A DNA stretch of 64,000 nucleotides from Scolanthus callimorphus. Its lineage: Eukaryota > Cnidaria > Anthozoa > Actiniaria > Edwardsiidae. The position numbers and the translations under genes are program-made. The DNA lies in NCBI GenBank assembly GCA_033964015.1, contig CM066913.1, positions 19,925,854-19,989,853 on the forward strand, written 5' to 3'. Position 1 is the first letter of the stretch, and every line of letters begins with the position of its first letter. The notes below the pieces were generated by a model that did not search any database, was not told the origin of the DNA, and saw only the letters and a list, made by a program, of their open reading frames with translations. Positions 1 to 9,149 of the stretch are shown here, piece after piece.

Positions 1-106
1 AGAACAACGAAATTTAAGAACTCTGAAGTCAATTTAAGAACAACGAAATTTAAGAACTCTGAAGTCAATTTAAGAACACTGAAGTTCATTTTAAAAACAC
101 CGAAAT
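1..106. repeat. 36-bp tandem repeat at the left edge
   Basis: Two exact copies of a 36 bp unit (1-36 and 37-72), then a decayed third copy to about 106. The unit contains AACGAAATTTAAGAACTC. It probably continues left of the window. No coding function is visible. Confidence 0.85.
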
Positions 107-816
107 CCAATGTCCCTTCTCGGCTTTCGTAGTTTTCAATTTTAGCGGGTTCTTAGACAGATTTGAGAACCGGAACTCACCAAGACACACACACGTGCGT
201 AATTTTCTCCACCAAAATCAGGGAGACCAGTGCAAAACAAACACACAAAAAGGGAGGTCATTAGTAATGTAAATCAGCAGTTTATGGAAGGGGGAACTTA
301 GGTTGGGTCTTCTAGCGTCACGAAGTGACGGGCTGTTTTCTTGTAATAATAATGACAAAGATTAATTTACGGAGTTACTGTCAAGAGGTAAAATAAAGTA
401 GGTAAGTAGGTAAAGATAAAACTTTGTTGATACACGCTTGCCCCGACAACTACAATAAAAAGCTGTTTCCATAGGGGGCGTGTGGATCACATAATAAAGT
501 CTAAAATCCAAGAATATCAGTACTTATAATAATACTAAATAGAGTATCAATCGATGTTGTTCAGACATAAACAAAACATTGTTTTCTTTTTTATATATTT
601 TAGGTATCGCAAAAAATGGTAAAAATATACACGTGGTAAAATTTCAATTGAAGCAAACCATTCTCGTTGTGTCTTTCTCCTATTGTTCTTTTTGTCATGA
701 TTTGTAGTATATTCTTTTTTTACTCTTCTTCTGATGTCAACATGTAATCAACATGGTAAAAATTTACGTATGTCTCACATACTTGATTCTTTGTGACGGT
801 TCATAATACTACTTAC
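107..816. other. Unassigned AT-rich sequence with one LINE-tail fragment
   Basis: No gene recognised. Bases 344-398 match the sequence at 5,160-5,216 almost exactly: a short AAT run followed by TGACAAAGATTAATTTACGG. This is read as the 3' end of the same minus-strand retroelement family described at 5,148-7,330. Confidence 0.55.
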
Positions 817-1118
817 CCAACTAAGCCCTTGAAATATCCATCCAGGAAAAGCTGTATTCTCTCATGGCTTCAACTTGTTCCTTTGCGATAATGTACTTAG
901 GACGACCAACATGCCCTGTTTTTTTCTGTTGGGGCAGAGTACTGTACTGCTTCTGTTTTTATGCATATTGAATCAATAATTCTTTCCATTAAAGAGGCAA
1001 CGTTTCCTTCCATAACTTTAAGGTTATCACAAATGGAGACAACCAGCTCTTCTGCACAAGGTTTTGTGGGTGATAGAACAAGTCTTATTCTTCTGCTGTT
1101 CATAATTATCGCCCGCAA
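817..1118 (-). pseudogene. Integrase-associated (rve-type) protein, N-terminal exon remnant
   Basis: The minus strand encodes a leucine-rich segment followed, in a second frame, by GRPKYIIAKEQVEAM and FSWMDISRA. This resembles the N-terminal GRPK...EQ...FSW..I motif of large animal families that carry a transposon-derived integrase core. The two frames meet at a run of seven A (near 915-921), so a one-base shift breaks the reading. A TAG lies just before a plausible splice donor (GTAAGT at 816-811). The integrase catalytic region is not visible nearby. Family assignment rests on one short motif and is moderate at best. Confidence 0.4.
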
Positions 1119-1228
1119 TGTTAGCTGGGCCCTTGTTAATTGGTCAAGCGTTGACTGGATTGAAAATTGCTTTATTTGCCCCTTGATAACTTTCTGTGGC
1201 CTTTCTCACAAAGATGTTGATATTACAG

Positions 1229-1262
1229 TATTTAGGGGTCTCCTAGGCCCCGCGCCTCGTTA
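1229..1262 (+). repeat. End fragment of the TATTACGG dispersed repeat
   Basis: The sequence around GTATTTAGGGGTCTCCTAGG matches the right end of the repeat at 30,474-30,744 and 31,091-31,541, where the same block precedes CTATAATGC. It is a small truncated copy. Confidence 0.45.
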
Positions 1263-1489
1263 AATGAAGCACTATTGATTGGAACTTGACAGCAGTATGT
1301 TTTGTGGACCATCAACTGCTGATGTTTCCCGGCGTCCAAATGTTAATTGTGCACAGGGCATAAAAAAAGAATGATTATTTTTCATGACACCCTTAAAAGC
1401 AAGGGAAATACGTTGTTTTTCTCTTTTGGACATGTTCTGACCATGGTTTCTGCTGTTATTTTTAAATGCTATGGGATTGACCATCAGAC

Positions 1490-1830
1490 TATCGCTTTCA
1501 AAAAATGTAAATACCGTAATATTGCGTCAAAAATTCGCAAATACAGTAATATCGTGTCACTAATTTGTAGCACAATATACTAATCATTGCATTTGACTGG
1601 CCATGTAAATAAACTGGTGCAGGATGTTTTGCATGGTATGTATAACCTCAACACAACCAACAAGAAATTGTAACTCACAGCTCGGTCACTACGGACAAAG
1701 ATAATACCGAATTACCGTCATTTCAGATTCCCTCCCCCCCGAAGAGGGTATTTTAAAGTCAAATCCTGCATACCGAGCGAGTTATAATATCGGAATATTG
1801 CGTCTTTTTAGCGCTTTTCAGGGGCGTAGC
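1490..1830 (-). repeat. Diverged copy of the TATTACGG dispersed repeat
   Basis: Read on the minus strand, 1,494-1,560 (ATATTACGGTATTTAC, GCGAATTTTTGACG) and 1,700-1,810 (AAAAAGACGCAATATTCCGA, CGGTATGCAGG) match, in order, pieces of the repeat at 31,091-31,541. Blocks in between differ. It is a dispersed element of unknown class with no ORF. Confidence 0.55.
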
Positions 1831-1839
1831 CAGGAATTT

Positions 1840-2266
1840 TGGTTGGGGAGGGAAGGGCAATAGTGAAAACATGGGACGAATATTTTCAAATTTCCTCCAG
1901 CAAATACAGTAAATGCATGGGAAAAACTCCCGAGAAAGGGGGGCCCCGCTGGCTACATTGTATTTGGTTTGCAGAACAAAGTTGAAGACATTGAATACTC
2001 GGCCATCTTTCACAGAATGTCTGGCAAGGGAGACATGTATGTACCATAGTAAACCATTAGTTGCTGCAGCAGGTCCTGTATCCATCCATCTAATTTAAGC
2101 TGAAGAAAAAAGAACATTGTTACGAAGTGATTCTAGTAAATTCATACTAGTTCATTTATAGTCATGCCAGTTAACGTAAATTATTATATATTTGTTGTCA
2201 TTTGTAGTTTCCCTTACATCATAAGTACACTTTTGAAGATTACGATATTTATAAAGGTCTGGACGT
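1840..2266. other. Unassigned sequence
   Basis: Bases 1,820-1,850 read GGGGCGTAGCCAGGAATTTT, a phrase typical of the edges of dispersed repeats. Otherwise nothing recognisable; small ORFs here have no domain signature. Confidence 0.3.
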
Positions 2267-2689
2267 ATGAACTTTTACAGGGGACAGAGTAGTGTAGAAG
2301 GGCGTCCTTTTTGTACCAATTGCAATATTCACGGGCATACTTACTACAATTGTAGGCGAAGGAACCAGGGAAATCGCAATCAATATCAAAGGGACTCTAG
2401 AATCCCTCCCCAGAATTTTCAAGCCGTCCGTTCCAATGGAGCAATTGAAAAAAACAAAGCTAGCACTACAGCGAAAGCAAAAGAACCTAGCACTTCGAAC
2501 GTACCAAGGTCGGAAATGCAAAACAGTAATGATCATTCTATTTTTCAAGCTATAAAACTGCTAAATAAAATAAAGCAAGGTAGAAAAATTGAATACTTAG
2601 TGTTATGGGCTGATCATTCAGAAACCTGGGAACCGACAAAAAACATTCTAGACAAGCGATTAATTCAAAATTTCCAAAAGGGTAACTGA
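2267..2689 (+). CDS. Zinc-knuckle plus chromodomain protein, retroelement-like
   Basis: A 140-residue ORF. Residues 16-29 (CTNCNIHGHTYYNC) form a perfect CX2CX4HX4C zinc knuckle, as in retroviral and Ty3/gypsy Gag. Residues about 95-138 (KQGRKIEYLVLWADHSETWE and DKRLIQNFQK) form a chromodomain: basic start, YLVLW core, TWEP strand and acidic C-terminal helix. The middle is low-complexity and Ser/Thr/Lys-rich. A zinc knuckle normally belongs to Gag and a chromodomain to the integrase C-terminus, so the direct joining implies an internally deleted gypsy element or a captured small gene. The first ATG may not be the start, because TTTTACAG at 2,272-2,279 is a plausible splice acceptor. It ends about 50 bp from the converging RING-like exon. 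Confidence 0.7.
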   Translation: MNFYRGQSSVEGRPFCTNCNIHGHTYYNCRRRNQGNRNQYQRDSRIPPQNFQAVRSNGAIEKNKASTTAKAKEPSTSNVPRSEMQNSNDHSIFQAIKLLNKIKQGRKIEYLVLWADHSETWEPTKNILDKRLIQNFQKGN

Positions 2690-2731
2690 TTCGTCAAATG
2701 GATTTCCCACGTTATCAAGCGGCAGCCACTT

Positions 2732-3073
2732 TCACCTTTGACTTGTTTTGTCTTTAGAGTTATACTGTTTCATACCAATATCAACCATTGTTCGCTGCAA
2801 TTCATACCTTTCGGCACAAGACCGGTGAAACGTGTGTCCACACGGACACAACGTTATATATTTTGGAGCTCCGTTCTCCAGTTTTTTGCTCATTGCACAG
2901 ACCACATTCTATAAAAATATATATGTATAACTTAGTTAGATAAAACTTCAGAAAACAAATAGTGCTCAACAGTATATCAAGATTAGTGACTTACTCGAAT
3001 ACTTACTCAAATCTATCATTAATTCCATTTCCATGGGATCTTCAGCCGGCATTTCAGCAATATTTTCTGCCAT
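2732..3073 (-). pseudogene. Two-exon RING-like zinc-finger gene fragment
   Basis: Minus strand. Exon 1 (3,073-3,007) starts MAENIAEMPAEDPMEMELM and ends at a strong donor (GTAAGT). A 98 bp intron ends in TTTTATAG, and exon 2 starts at 2,908. Exon 2 reads CGLCNEQ in the spliced frame and, one base shifted, LCPCGHTFHRSCAERYE. Together these give a RING-type C-x2-C ... C-x-H-x2-H-x2-C pattern. The frames meet at six consecutive A (about 2,887), so either the gene is broken or the assembly has a one-base homopolymer error. Reading stops at 2,732, or the exon ends earlier at a GTGAAA donor. The partner or substrate is unknown. Confidence 0.5.
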
Positions 3074-3089
3074 TTTGTTTTTCTAGTTG

Positions 3090-3640
3090 TTACACTTCGA
3101 GATGTTACACAGTTGTTATACTTCCGAAGTTTGTAGAGGAGAGACTGAAAAGCTACGGCGATAGTTCTTAAGAAGAGACAGTAATTGTTTGGAAATGAAA
3201 TATGTTTAGTCTGACATCACTCAATTATTTTTATTTACTTCCAGGCAAAGAGTGACAACACTGAATAACATGATAGTCAAACCAAGCTACTTCGTGTTTT
3301 TGTCTACCTTTTCATATTGTTTTCAATTTGGCATAAATCAACAATTCGGCTCCTTGACAGAAAAGATTACTTTCTACCCGTCGTCTCTTTTAATAAGTCA
3401 CACGGCCCCTTCCATTAACTTTCTATGAAGATACTCGGATTCTTCATGTAACTACTCATTTGCCACTAGTAGCTACTGGAAATGTTAAACGAATGTCGAA
3501 TCATTCCTGTTCAGCAATCAAAGCAACCTTTTTCGAACAATTGCTATTGTCTATTAGGAATACACAAATATCAGCCAAAAGATTGCTTTCATTATCAGGA
3601 CTCTCGTCCCTAATCGAATGTTCAACCTATCTTGCTCGTC
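3090..3640. other. Unassigned sequence
   Basis: AT-rich, without recognisable coding or repeat structure apart from short ORFs lacking domain signatures. Confidence 0.3.
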
Positions 3641-4230
3641 TGTATAATTACAGTAAGACAGTAAGATTTGAAACGTTCTTGAAATGTCCACAGTTGCAAG
3701 TTGCATTATTCCTGTAAACAGATACTTCTGTTCGACCATTCTTTGCGTGGTTGCTTACATTTCCATGACCGTCAAGAGAGGCTTGCCGCTGAATCGCATG
3801 CGAGTGATTTAAAAGGCTATGGACTTGTTCCTTTATTTGGGCAACATTTTCGGCACAATAGTTGACATTTGTCGTCAAGCTCTTGTCTACATCAGCGCTG
3901 ATTTCTCTGTATTCAGTCACAGGTGGTGCGGAGGGTTGTGCTTTAGGCCACGGTATCTCCTTCCCTTTCTCAATATCCTCCACAGAGAGCGTGTTGAAAC
4001 TAGTTACATACTCTTTCCTTTCGTTCGCCTCCAACCGGATCTAAATGTCGTGTGGAACTTAAAACACTTGAAAACTGGAGTTTGCTAAGGGTGACAACAT
4101 TGGGATTTTTTCTCAGAAATGCCACTTTCTCCGACTTCATCATGTTATTCATACATTGAGATGCGTTGGTATAGCACCTTCACCTGCATTTTGTTCGCTG
4201 GATCTGACGAAATCAGGGTAAAATGTACGG
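3640..4230 (-). pseudogene. MULE-like transposase pseudogene, C-terminal copy 2
   Basis: The minus strand encodes, in shifted frames, CYTNASQCMNNMMKSEKVAF (about 4,175-4,115), a serine/proline-rich segment containing PWPKAQPSAPPVTEYREI, and NNATCNCGHFKN near 3,690. The last resembles the first half of a SWIM zinc finger. The same blocks in the same order occur at 7,443-8,163, where upstream transposase parts survive. Such MULE-type transposase relatives with SWIM fingers are abundant in corals (general knowledge). Several frameshifts mark this copy as dead. Confidence 0.6.
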
Positions 4231-4234
4231 CAAT

Positions 4235-4765
4235 ATTTATGATCACCATGAAGCAGTACAAAACAAAATGACATATAATCACCATTCTGCTTACTTTCTG
4301 ACTTAGGAAGCTTGATTTGAAAAGGCCATAGGCTCTTTTCTTCCTCATCCTTGTATGAATGGTTGTTCCTTCTTTTTTGGGGCGTTGCCCGCGTCTTCTG
4401 TTAAGACCACGCCTCTTCCTCTCATTACCTATCCAGTTCTGCCAAAATTAAAGATGTGTGATGCGTAATGTATAGTAGAAAAAGTAAGAAAAGACAGAAG
4501 CGACAAACGATTTTGATTCACACAAATTACATTTATCTTAGACTTTGCCAAGCCCGTTGCCTCGCAGGCCTCGAGCACAAGGTCTTTAGACGTTTGGGTT
4601 CTGGTCATCCCTATCGCCAAGAAGGATTCCAGCTGTTCCATTTTACGATCTTGCTACATTAACATGGTACATTAACCGCTGCGCCGGATAACAGATTGTT
4701 TCGCGGCCCGAAAAACGTCTGACATGATCCATTTGTGAACCAGAAATATGATGAGGGGTCTTTTC
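4235..4765. other. Unassigned sequence
   Basis: An open minus frame at 4,641-4,429 encodes a hydrophilic peptide (MTRTQTSKDLVLEACEATGL) that I do not recognise. It may be a relic of another element. Confidence 0.25.
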
Positions 4766-4767
4766 TT

Positions 4768-5145
4768 TTTAACACAAACAACAAACCTTCGGATTTTGTA
4801 TCTGATCTGTAATGTGGGTGTCTAAAGGCCTGTAAAACGTTCTGTTGTTGAGTTGTTTATTGCATTCGTTAATGTACAAGTCTAAGTCCATAACTACCGT
4901 TCCCGATCCCTTGTCTGCGGGAAGTTTGGAGGCGTCCTGGTTCTTTTTATGTGGAAAGGAGGATTAACATTGTGGTGGATGACTGATCGTTATGAATAGT
5001 TGTTCCATCGAAATGGTACTCAGCTAGTCGCATACGGCGTTGGAAGTCACAAATGTCAGCATTAACTTCAGGCCAATTAATAGTTTGCGGAGTTGGGAAG
5101 AAGGTTAATCCCCGTGAAAGAAGCGAAGTGATTTCAGGAGATATA
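4768..5145 (-). pseudogene. Penelope-like element reverse transcriptase fragment
   Basis: Minus-strand translation gives SLLSRGLTFFPTPQTINWPE, then FQRRMRLAEYHFD (about 5,130-5,005), and after an indel LPADKGSGTVVMD, YINECNKQL and TFYRPLD (4,925-4,810). The LL.+GL.F.PTP and PADKG..VVMD blocks are characteristic of the N-terminal reverse-transcriptase region of Penelope-like and related tyrosine-free retroelements. The catalytic palm (YxDD region) and the GIY-YIG endonuclease are not visible. The fragment is truncated at both ends and sits directly beside the LINE tail at 5,148. Confidence 0.7.
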
Positions 5146-5147
5146 GA

Positions 5148-5440
5148 TGTAATAATAATAATAATAATAATGACAAAGATTAATTTACGGAGTTACTGTC
5201 AAGAGGTAAAATAAAGTCGTTATTTCTGGTACTTCACGATTTCTGCTTCGCCTGTGGCGTGAAGGTGATGGTATTAGCGAGGAAAGGGGTGTGCTTTCAT
5301 ATGAACGATGATCATTAGTGCTGTCTAGATTAAAAGCGAGAATACGGCGAGCATACTTATTAGCACGGCGGTTATCGAGAAGAGACTTCAAAGCTTCGGA
5401 GCTTATTCTTTCTAGTCTGGAGCTTAGTCTGTGAGTATAA
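5148..5440 (-). mobile_element. Retroelement 1, 3' part (continued at 6,797-7,330)
   Basis: Minus strand. It encodes KSLLDNRRANKYARRILAF (5,391-5,335) and ends in a TTA/AAT microsatellite at 5,170-5,148, the usual tail of many LINEs. The sequence at 5,405-5,440 (TCTAGTCTxGAGCTTAGTCT...GAGTATAAAAT) continues at 6,850-6,890, so this is the left half of an element split by the LINE at 5,440-6,797. A second copy of the tail is at 344-398. Confidence 0.6.

Positions 5441-5519
<79 letters not shown>
5440..5519. repeat. AAT/TTA microsatellite
   Basis: About 25 AAT units with one interruption. It marks the 3' tail of the minus-strand LINE. Confidence 0.95.
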
Positions 5520-5520
<1 letters not shown>

Positions 5521-5921
5521 GATCTTTATTAAGAATATACATTCAAAGGGAACATACCCGCAGGCATACGTGTGGGCTTACAATTCCAAAAATATTAATT
5601 GAAAAAAAAAAACTACATCTAAATTTATACAATATGTACATAATGTTATATAAAATTGAAGAGGCACCTATTTACAAAACATCTCTTGAACCTCTCAGTT
5701 CTTACTCGAGGCAAGATGTAATTATGACCTTTCTTCCGCGTACTTCTGCATCTCTGCGGGGGGAGAAGTTCATTAAGGGGATGGATGCTGACCGCAGTTA
5801 TTTTGTTCCAGAGAGTTCTGTCCCTTTTTGTTATTATATCAGCAATGGGAGTATACTCACTAGTGTAGCCATAACGTGTAGCCCGTTTGCAAAACCTATC
5901 GATGCATGAAAGATATTTGTT

Positions 5922-6680
5922 TTAATGGGCAGAGGCCCAAACCTCAATTGCATAGGTAAAAAGTGACATAATGAGGCTATTAAATAGTAGAGTGAGCTCT
6001 TGAAGGGAGTAGCCATAGTACTTACAGACTCTTAAGATATACAACCTGGAACTGGCTTTACTCAGCATGTTTTCAAACTGCGTGTCCCAGTTGCAAGGGT
6101 CTTCACTAACTGTAATGCCTAGCAGTCTTAACTCACTCTTCCTAGCTATGCCCTCTATGGATTCTGGGACAGGCTTTTTGGTCCTCCCTTTCACTACCAT
6201 TTCAAAAGTCTTTTTCATGTTCAACTTCATTAAGTTCATGTCTGCCCAGCGTTTGATGTTCACTACTTCCTCAAGTGATGAGTCAGCAAGACAGTTGGGA
6301 CCAGATGTCACAGGCACACTAACTGTGATGTCATCGGCGTATTTAATTAGCTGAGTAGTGGTGCTAACTGGTTTAATGTCATTGACCATGATAGAGAACA
6401 GCAAGGGCCCAAGCACTGTTCCTTGTGGAACTCCTCTATTGATACTGAGAAAACTGGTAACCACTCCATCGACAACGACCCTTTGTTGACGACCACTCAG
6501 AAAGCTTATGATCCAGTTCTTAATATAAGGATTGATGTCATATGCTGTCAATTTGTCACACAAAATGTGATGAGAGACGGTGTCGAATGCCTTGCTGAAA
6601 TCGAATGAGAAAGCTCTTACAAAATCTGCATCCTTGTCCAGCTTCTCAAGCCAAAAGTGTTGGCACTTAATAAGAGCCAT
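5922..6680 (-). pseudogene. LINE reverse transcriptase, longest open segment
   Basis: 252 codons covering reverse transcriptase motifs 2-7 and the thumb/connection (SKASSRLYILRVCKYYGYS, LFNSLIMSLFTYAIEVWASA). The catalytic YADD (motif C) and the motif A aspartate (FDFSKAFD) are intact. The full ORF is disrupted upstream by a frameshift and downstream by a stop. In a full-length element this domain performs target-primed reverse transcription together with an endonuclease that is absent here. Confidence 0.92.
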
Positions 6681-6794
6681 GGTGGTATTGTGACCCTCCT
6701 TATAGGCGAATTGGTCTGGGCCAATTGCTGACTTGAGAGTGGAGGATAGTTCGTTTTGCAGACAAGGCGTTCAAAAATCCTCATAATAATATTG

Positions 6795-6960
6795 GTTAAT
6801 GAAATAAGAAAGTGTATTGTAAACATGAGTCTTTAAATGAGTATTTCAAGATGGTTTACTAGTCTTTCTAGTCTTGAGCTTAGTCTGTGAGTATAAAATA
6901 AGAAAGCGTATTGTGAACGTGAGTCTTTGAATGAGTATTTCAAGATGGTTTACTAGCTCT
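6795..6960. repeat. 98-bp tandem duplication in retroelement 1
   Basis: Two copies (starting at 6,797 and about 6,895) of a unit that begins AATAAGAAAG.GTATTGT and includes GAGTATTTCAAGATGGTTTA. The LINE sits exactly at the left edge of the first copy. The two copies differ at several bases. Confidence 0.75.
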
Positions 6961-7330
6961 TGTGATAAAGTCTTGTTTCTGCATTCGGATGTCAGCAGTT
7001 TCAAGTCTTTGTAGCGACGATTTTGAAATGTGAAACCATCTCACATGGAAGTTCCGGTTGTGTGATCTGATCGGCGGTCGTCGAGAAGGCAGTGATGGCG
7101 GGATGAACTTTTGTTGCAGATATGTCGTGTAGTTTTGGAGGTGGCGTTGAAAGCGTACAAGTTTTAATTTAATGTGTTTGGTCTTGTTGAACAAAGGCGT
7201 CAACGGGAAGGGTCTTTCTTGGGTGTCCACAGCGTTGGCTCCAGTTGGACCCGGATTTTTGAGGACATCCATCGATAAGATAAGGAGAATAGGTAACGCT
7301 AGAAGCAGGAAAAAAGCAGGGCGACAGTAA
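6940..7330 (-). mobile_element. Retroelement 1, 5' leader with 2A-like motif
   Basis: The minus frame opens near 7,327 with a leucine-rich hydrophobic stretch (FFLLLALPILLILSM), then DVLKNPGP at 7,269-7,246. It continues about 100 residues (QRPF..., RPPIRSHNRNFHVRWFHISK) to a stop at 6,940. D-V-x-x-N-P-G-P matches the 2A-like ribosome-skipping motif D[VI]ExNPGP except for Leu in place of Glu. 2A-like leaders at the N-terminus of LINE ORFs are known in marine invertebrates. There is no reverse transcriptase in this element, so it may be a short derivative mobilised in trans. Low confidence on activity. Confidence 0.6.
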
Positions 7331-7442
7331 AATGTTTGTAGTTTGAAATTGCTAGGATAACTGTTACTTGAAAAATGTCGTGAATGACGTTTTCACTGAG
7401 GTTTAAGATGGTGTGTTAGTGTACGCTGGACCAATTAACGGT

Positions 7443-8751
7443 CTAACCGACAATAAGATCTGAAACGTGTTTGAAACGTCCACAGTTGCAAGTTGCATGA
7501 TACCTGTAAACAGATACTTCTGTTCGACCGTTCTTTGCGTGGTTGCTTACGACATCATTTACATTTCCATGACCGTCAAGAGAGACTTGCCGCTGAATCG
7601 CATGTGATTCAGAAAGCCTATTGACTTGTTCCTTTATTTGGGCAGCATTTTCGGCACAATAGTTGACATTTGTCGTCAAGTACTTGTCTACATCTGCGCT
7701 GATTTCTCTGTATTCAGTCACAGGTGGTGCGGAGGGTTCTTCTTTAGGCCACGGTATCTCATTCCCTTTCTCAGTGTCCTCCACAGAGAGCTTGTTGAAA
7801 CTAGTTAATACTCTTTCTTTTCGTTCGCGTCCCACTGCGTCTAAATGTCGGGTGGAACTTCACTCTTTCGGAAAGGGTATACTCAGCACTTGATCCAGTA
7901 AGGGCCAACATCAATTCCCTTTGTTGTCTTCTATGGATCTTCAAAAACACTTCTTTCCTAAACTGTAGTTTGCCCAAGGACGACAACATTGGGATTCTCT
8001 CTATTAGAAATGCCTCTTTCTCCGACTTCATCATGTTATTCATACATTGAGATGCGTTGGTATAGCAGCGTACAGGTTTATTATCAACCTCTAGAAGGCC
8101 AACCATAGCCTTTCTTATCATCTCAAAATTGCTTTTTATGACCAGTACAGGGATCCCACTCACATTGAAAAGTCAGGTTAATCTGAAAAACATTTTAAGG
8201 TCAAGAAATTGTCAGGGAATTTTGAAAAAGGTCAGGGAATTTTACAAAACAGCTCAAAGTCAGGGAAAAGTCGGGGAAATTTACTTTTGAGCCGCTATTT
8301 TTGAGGCAACAGTAGCAAAAGACACTGTTATTAAAAAAAACTACATGAAATTGACATTTCTTGTTCTTCGATTTTAAGTAAAATCCTTTATGCAGATGTC
8401 AGGGAAAATTGCCTTTGGTCAGTGAAAAATCAGGGAATTTTGCTTTCATGAGTGGGAACACTGCAGTACTTGACCTTGTAGACACTTCCTTTTGCCACGT
8501 TCAAGTACTTGTACTCTAGCTTTTCTAGTTCTTCCTTAGCTGAATCCATTCACCTCCTCAAGTCATTTCTGTCCTCCTGTAACACCAAATGTTATTTCAC
8601 AAAAACGCTTCTTGTCGTTACAGGTCTTAATACCGATCTGATTAAGTTTTTCCTTGAAGTTATCTTCGAAATGACGAAAGCATCTTAGACCTTTTGCGGA
8701 TTGGAGGTCATCTTTGAAAGCTTGGTGCAAAGGTTTTTCTCCATCCGTCAT
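7443..8751 (-). pseudogene. MULE-like transposase pseudogene, copy 1
   Basis: Minus strand, four shifted open pieces. In order: TDGEKPLHQAFKDDLQSAKG and LRCFRHFEDNFKEKLNQIGI (8,751-8,563), SAKEELEKLEYKYLN (about 8,540), NKPVRCYTNASQCMNNMMKS then LTGSSAEYTLSERVKFHP (8,163-7,801), and the Pro/Ser-rich tail ending in HATCNCGRFKH (7,835-7,443). The first block contains a TDGE...A....A..L.C..H arrangement as in MULE transposases near the last catalytic residue. The tail resembles the start of a SWIM zinc finger. The gene is interrupted by a hAT-like MITE (8,151-8,466). The C-terminal half is duplicated at 3,640-4,230 in the same orientation. Confidence 0.65.
8151..8466. mobile_element. hAT-like non-autonomous element in the MULE pseudogene
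   Basis: Ends are CAGGGATCCCACTCAC on the left and, inverted, CAGTGTTCCCACTCATG on the right, similar to hAT termini. The flanks share CAGTAC directly outside the termini, a probable target-site duplication. The interior repeats GTCAGGGAATTTT at least four times. The insertion separates two parts of one pseudogene, which supports its being a true insertion. Confidence 0.65.
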
Positions 8752-9140
8752 AAATAATCTCGCTTTAACTAATGCCCATTACATTTTGAAACACATTTTC
8801 GAGACATAGTCTTGTACTGGGAATAGTCGAGTACAAGCCAAACTGGGTTGGGTATTACAATTTGAATGAGTTTTGAAAAAAAAAAAATATGAAATACAGC
8901 TGAATGTGTGCTTTTGATATCGAGTCCCGATGCCTCTTAGTTTTTCGTTTGGAGAAACGAAGACCCCGAAATAGTTCTTCCCCAATGACGCTTTCAGAGT
9001 TATTTAAGTGACGACGAGCAGTCTGAATAACCAAGAGAGAGGATAGAATGGTCACAACAATACCCCATTCTCAACAATAATGAGTCATTCCAGCCCAAAT
9101 TAAATACTTGATATGGCAGGGGTGAACATTGCACACCTCA
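8752..9140. other. Unassigned sequence upstream of the MULE pseudogene
   Basis: No recognised gene. A poly(A) run at 8,876-8,887 splits two small minus-strand ORFs without domain signatures. Confidence 0.25.
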
Positions 9141-9149
9141 TGTTGGGCC

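Larger units (their letters stand above)
5440..6797 (-). mobile_element. 5'-truncated non-LTR retrotransposon (LINE), CR1/L2-like
   Basis: Minus strand. Reverse transcriptase motifs are FSFDFSKAFDTVSHHILCDK, RGVPQGTVLGPLLFS and KYADDITVS, in the correct order. The copy starts within fingers sequence (ISLTNIIMRIFERLV) at about 6,797, shifts frame at about 6,760 (ending in IGPDQFAYKEGHNTT) and has an in-frame TAA at 5,921-5,919. Coding similarity then resumes (CIDRFCKRATRYGY ... LPRVRTERFKRCFVNR) to a stop near 5,651. The 3' tail has AATAAAG near 5,520 and a TTA microsatellite (5,519-5,440). It inserted into retroelement 1: the flanks GAGTATAAAAT and AATAAGAAAG rejoin as seen intact at 6,880-6,900. 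It is not mobile as it stands. Confidence 0.9.
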
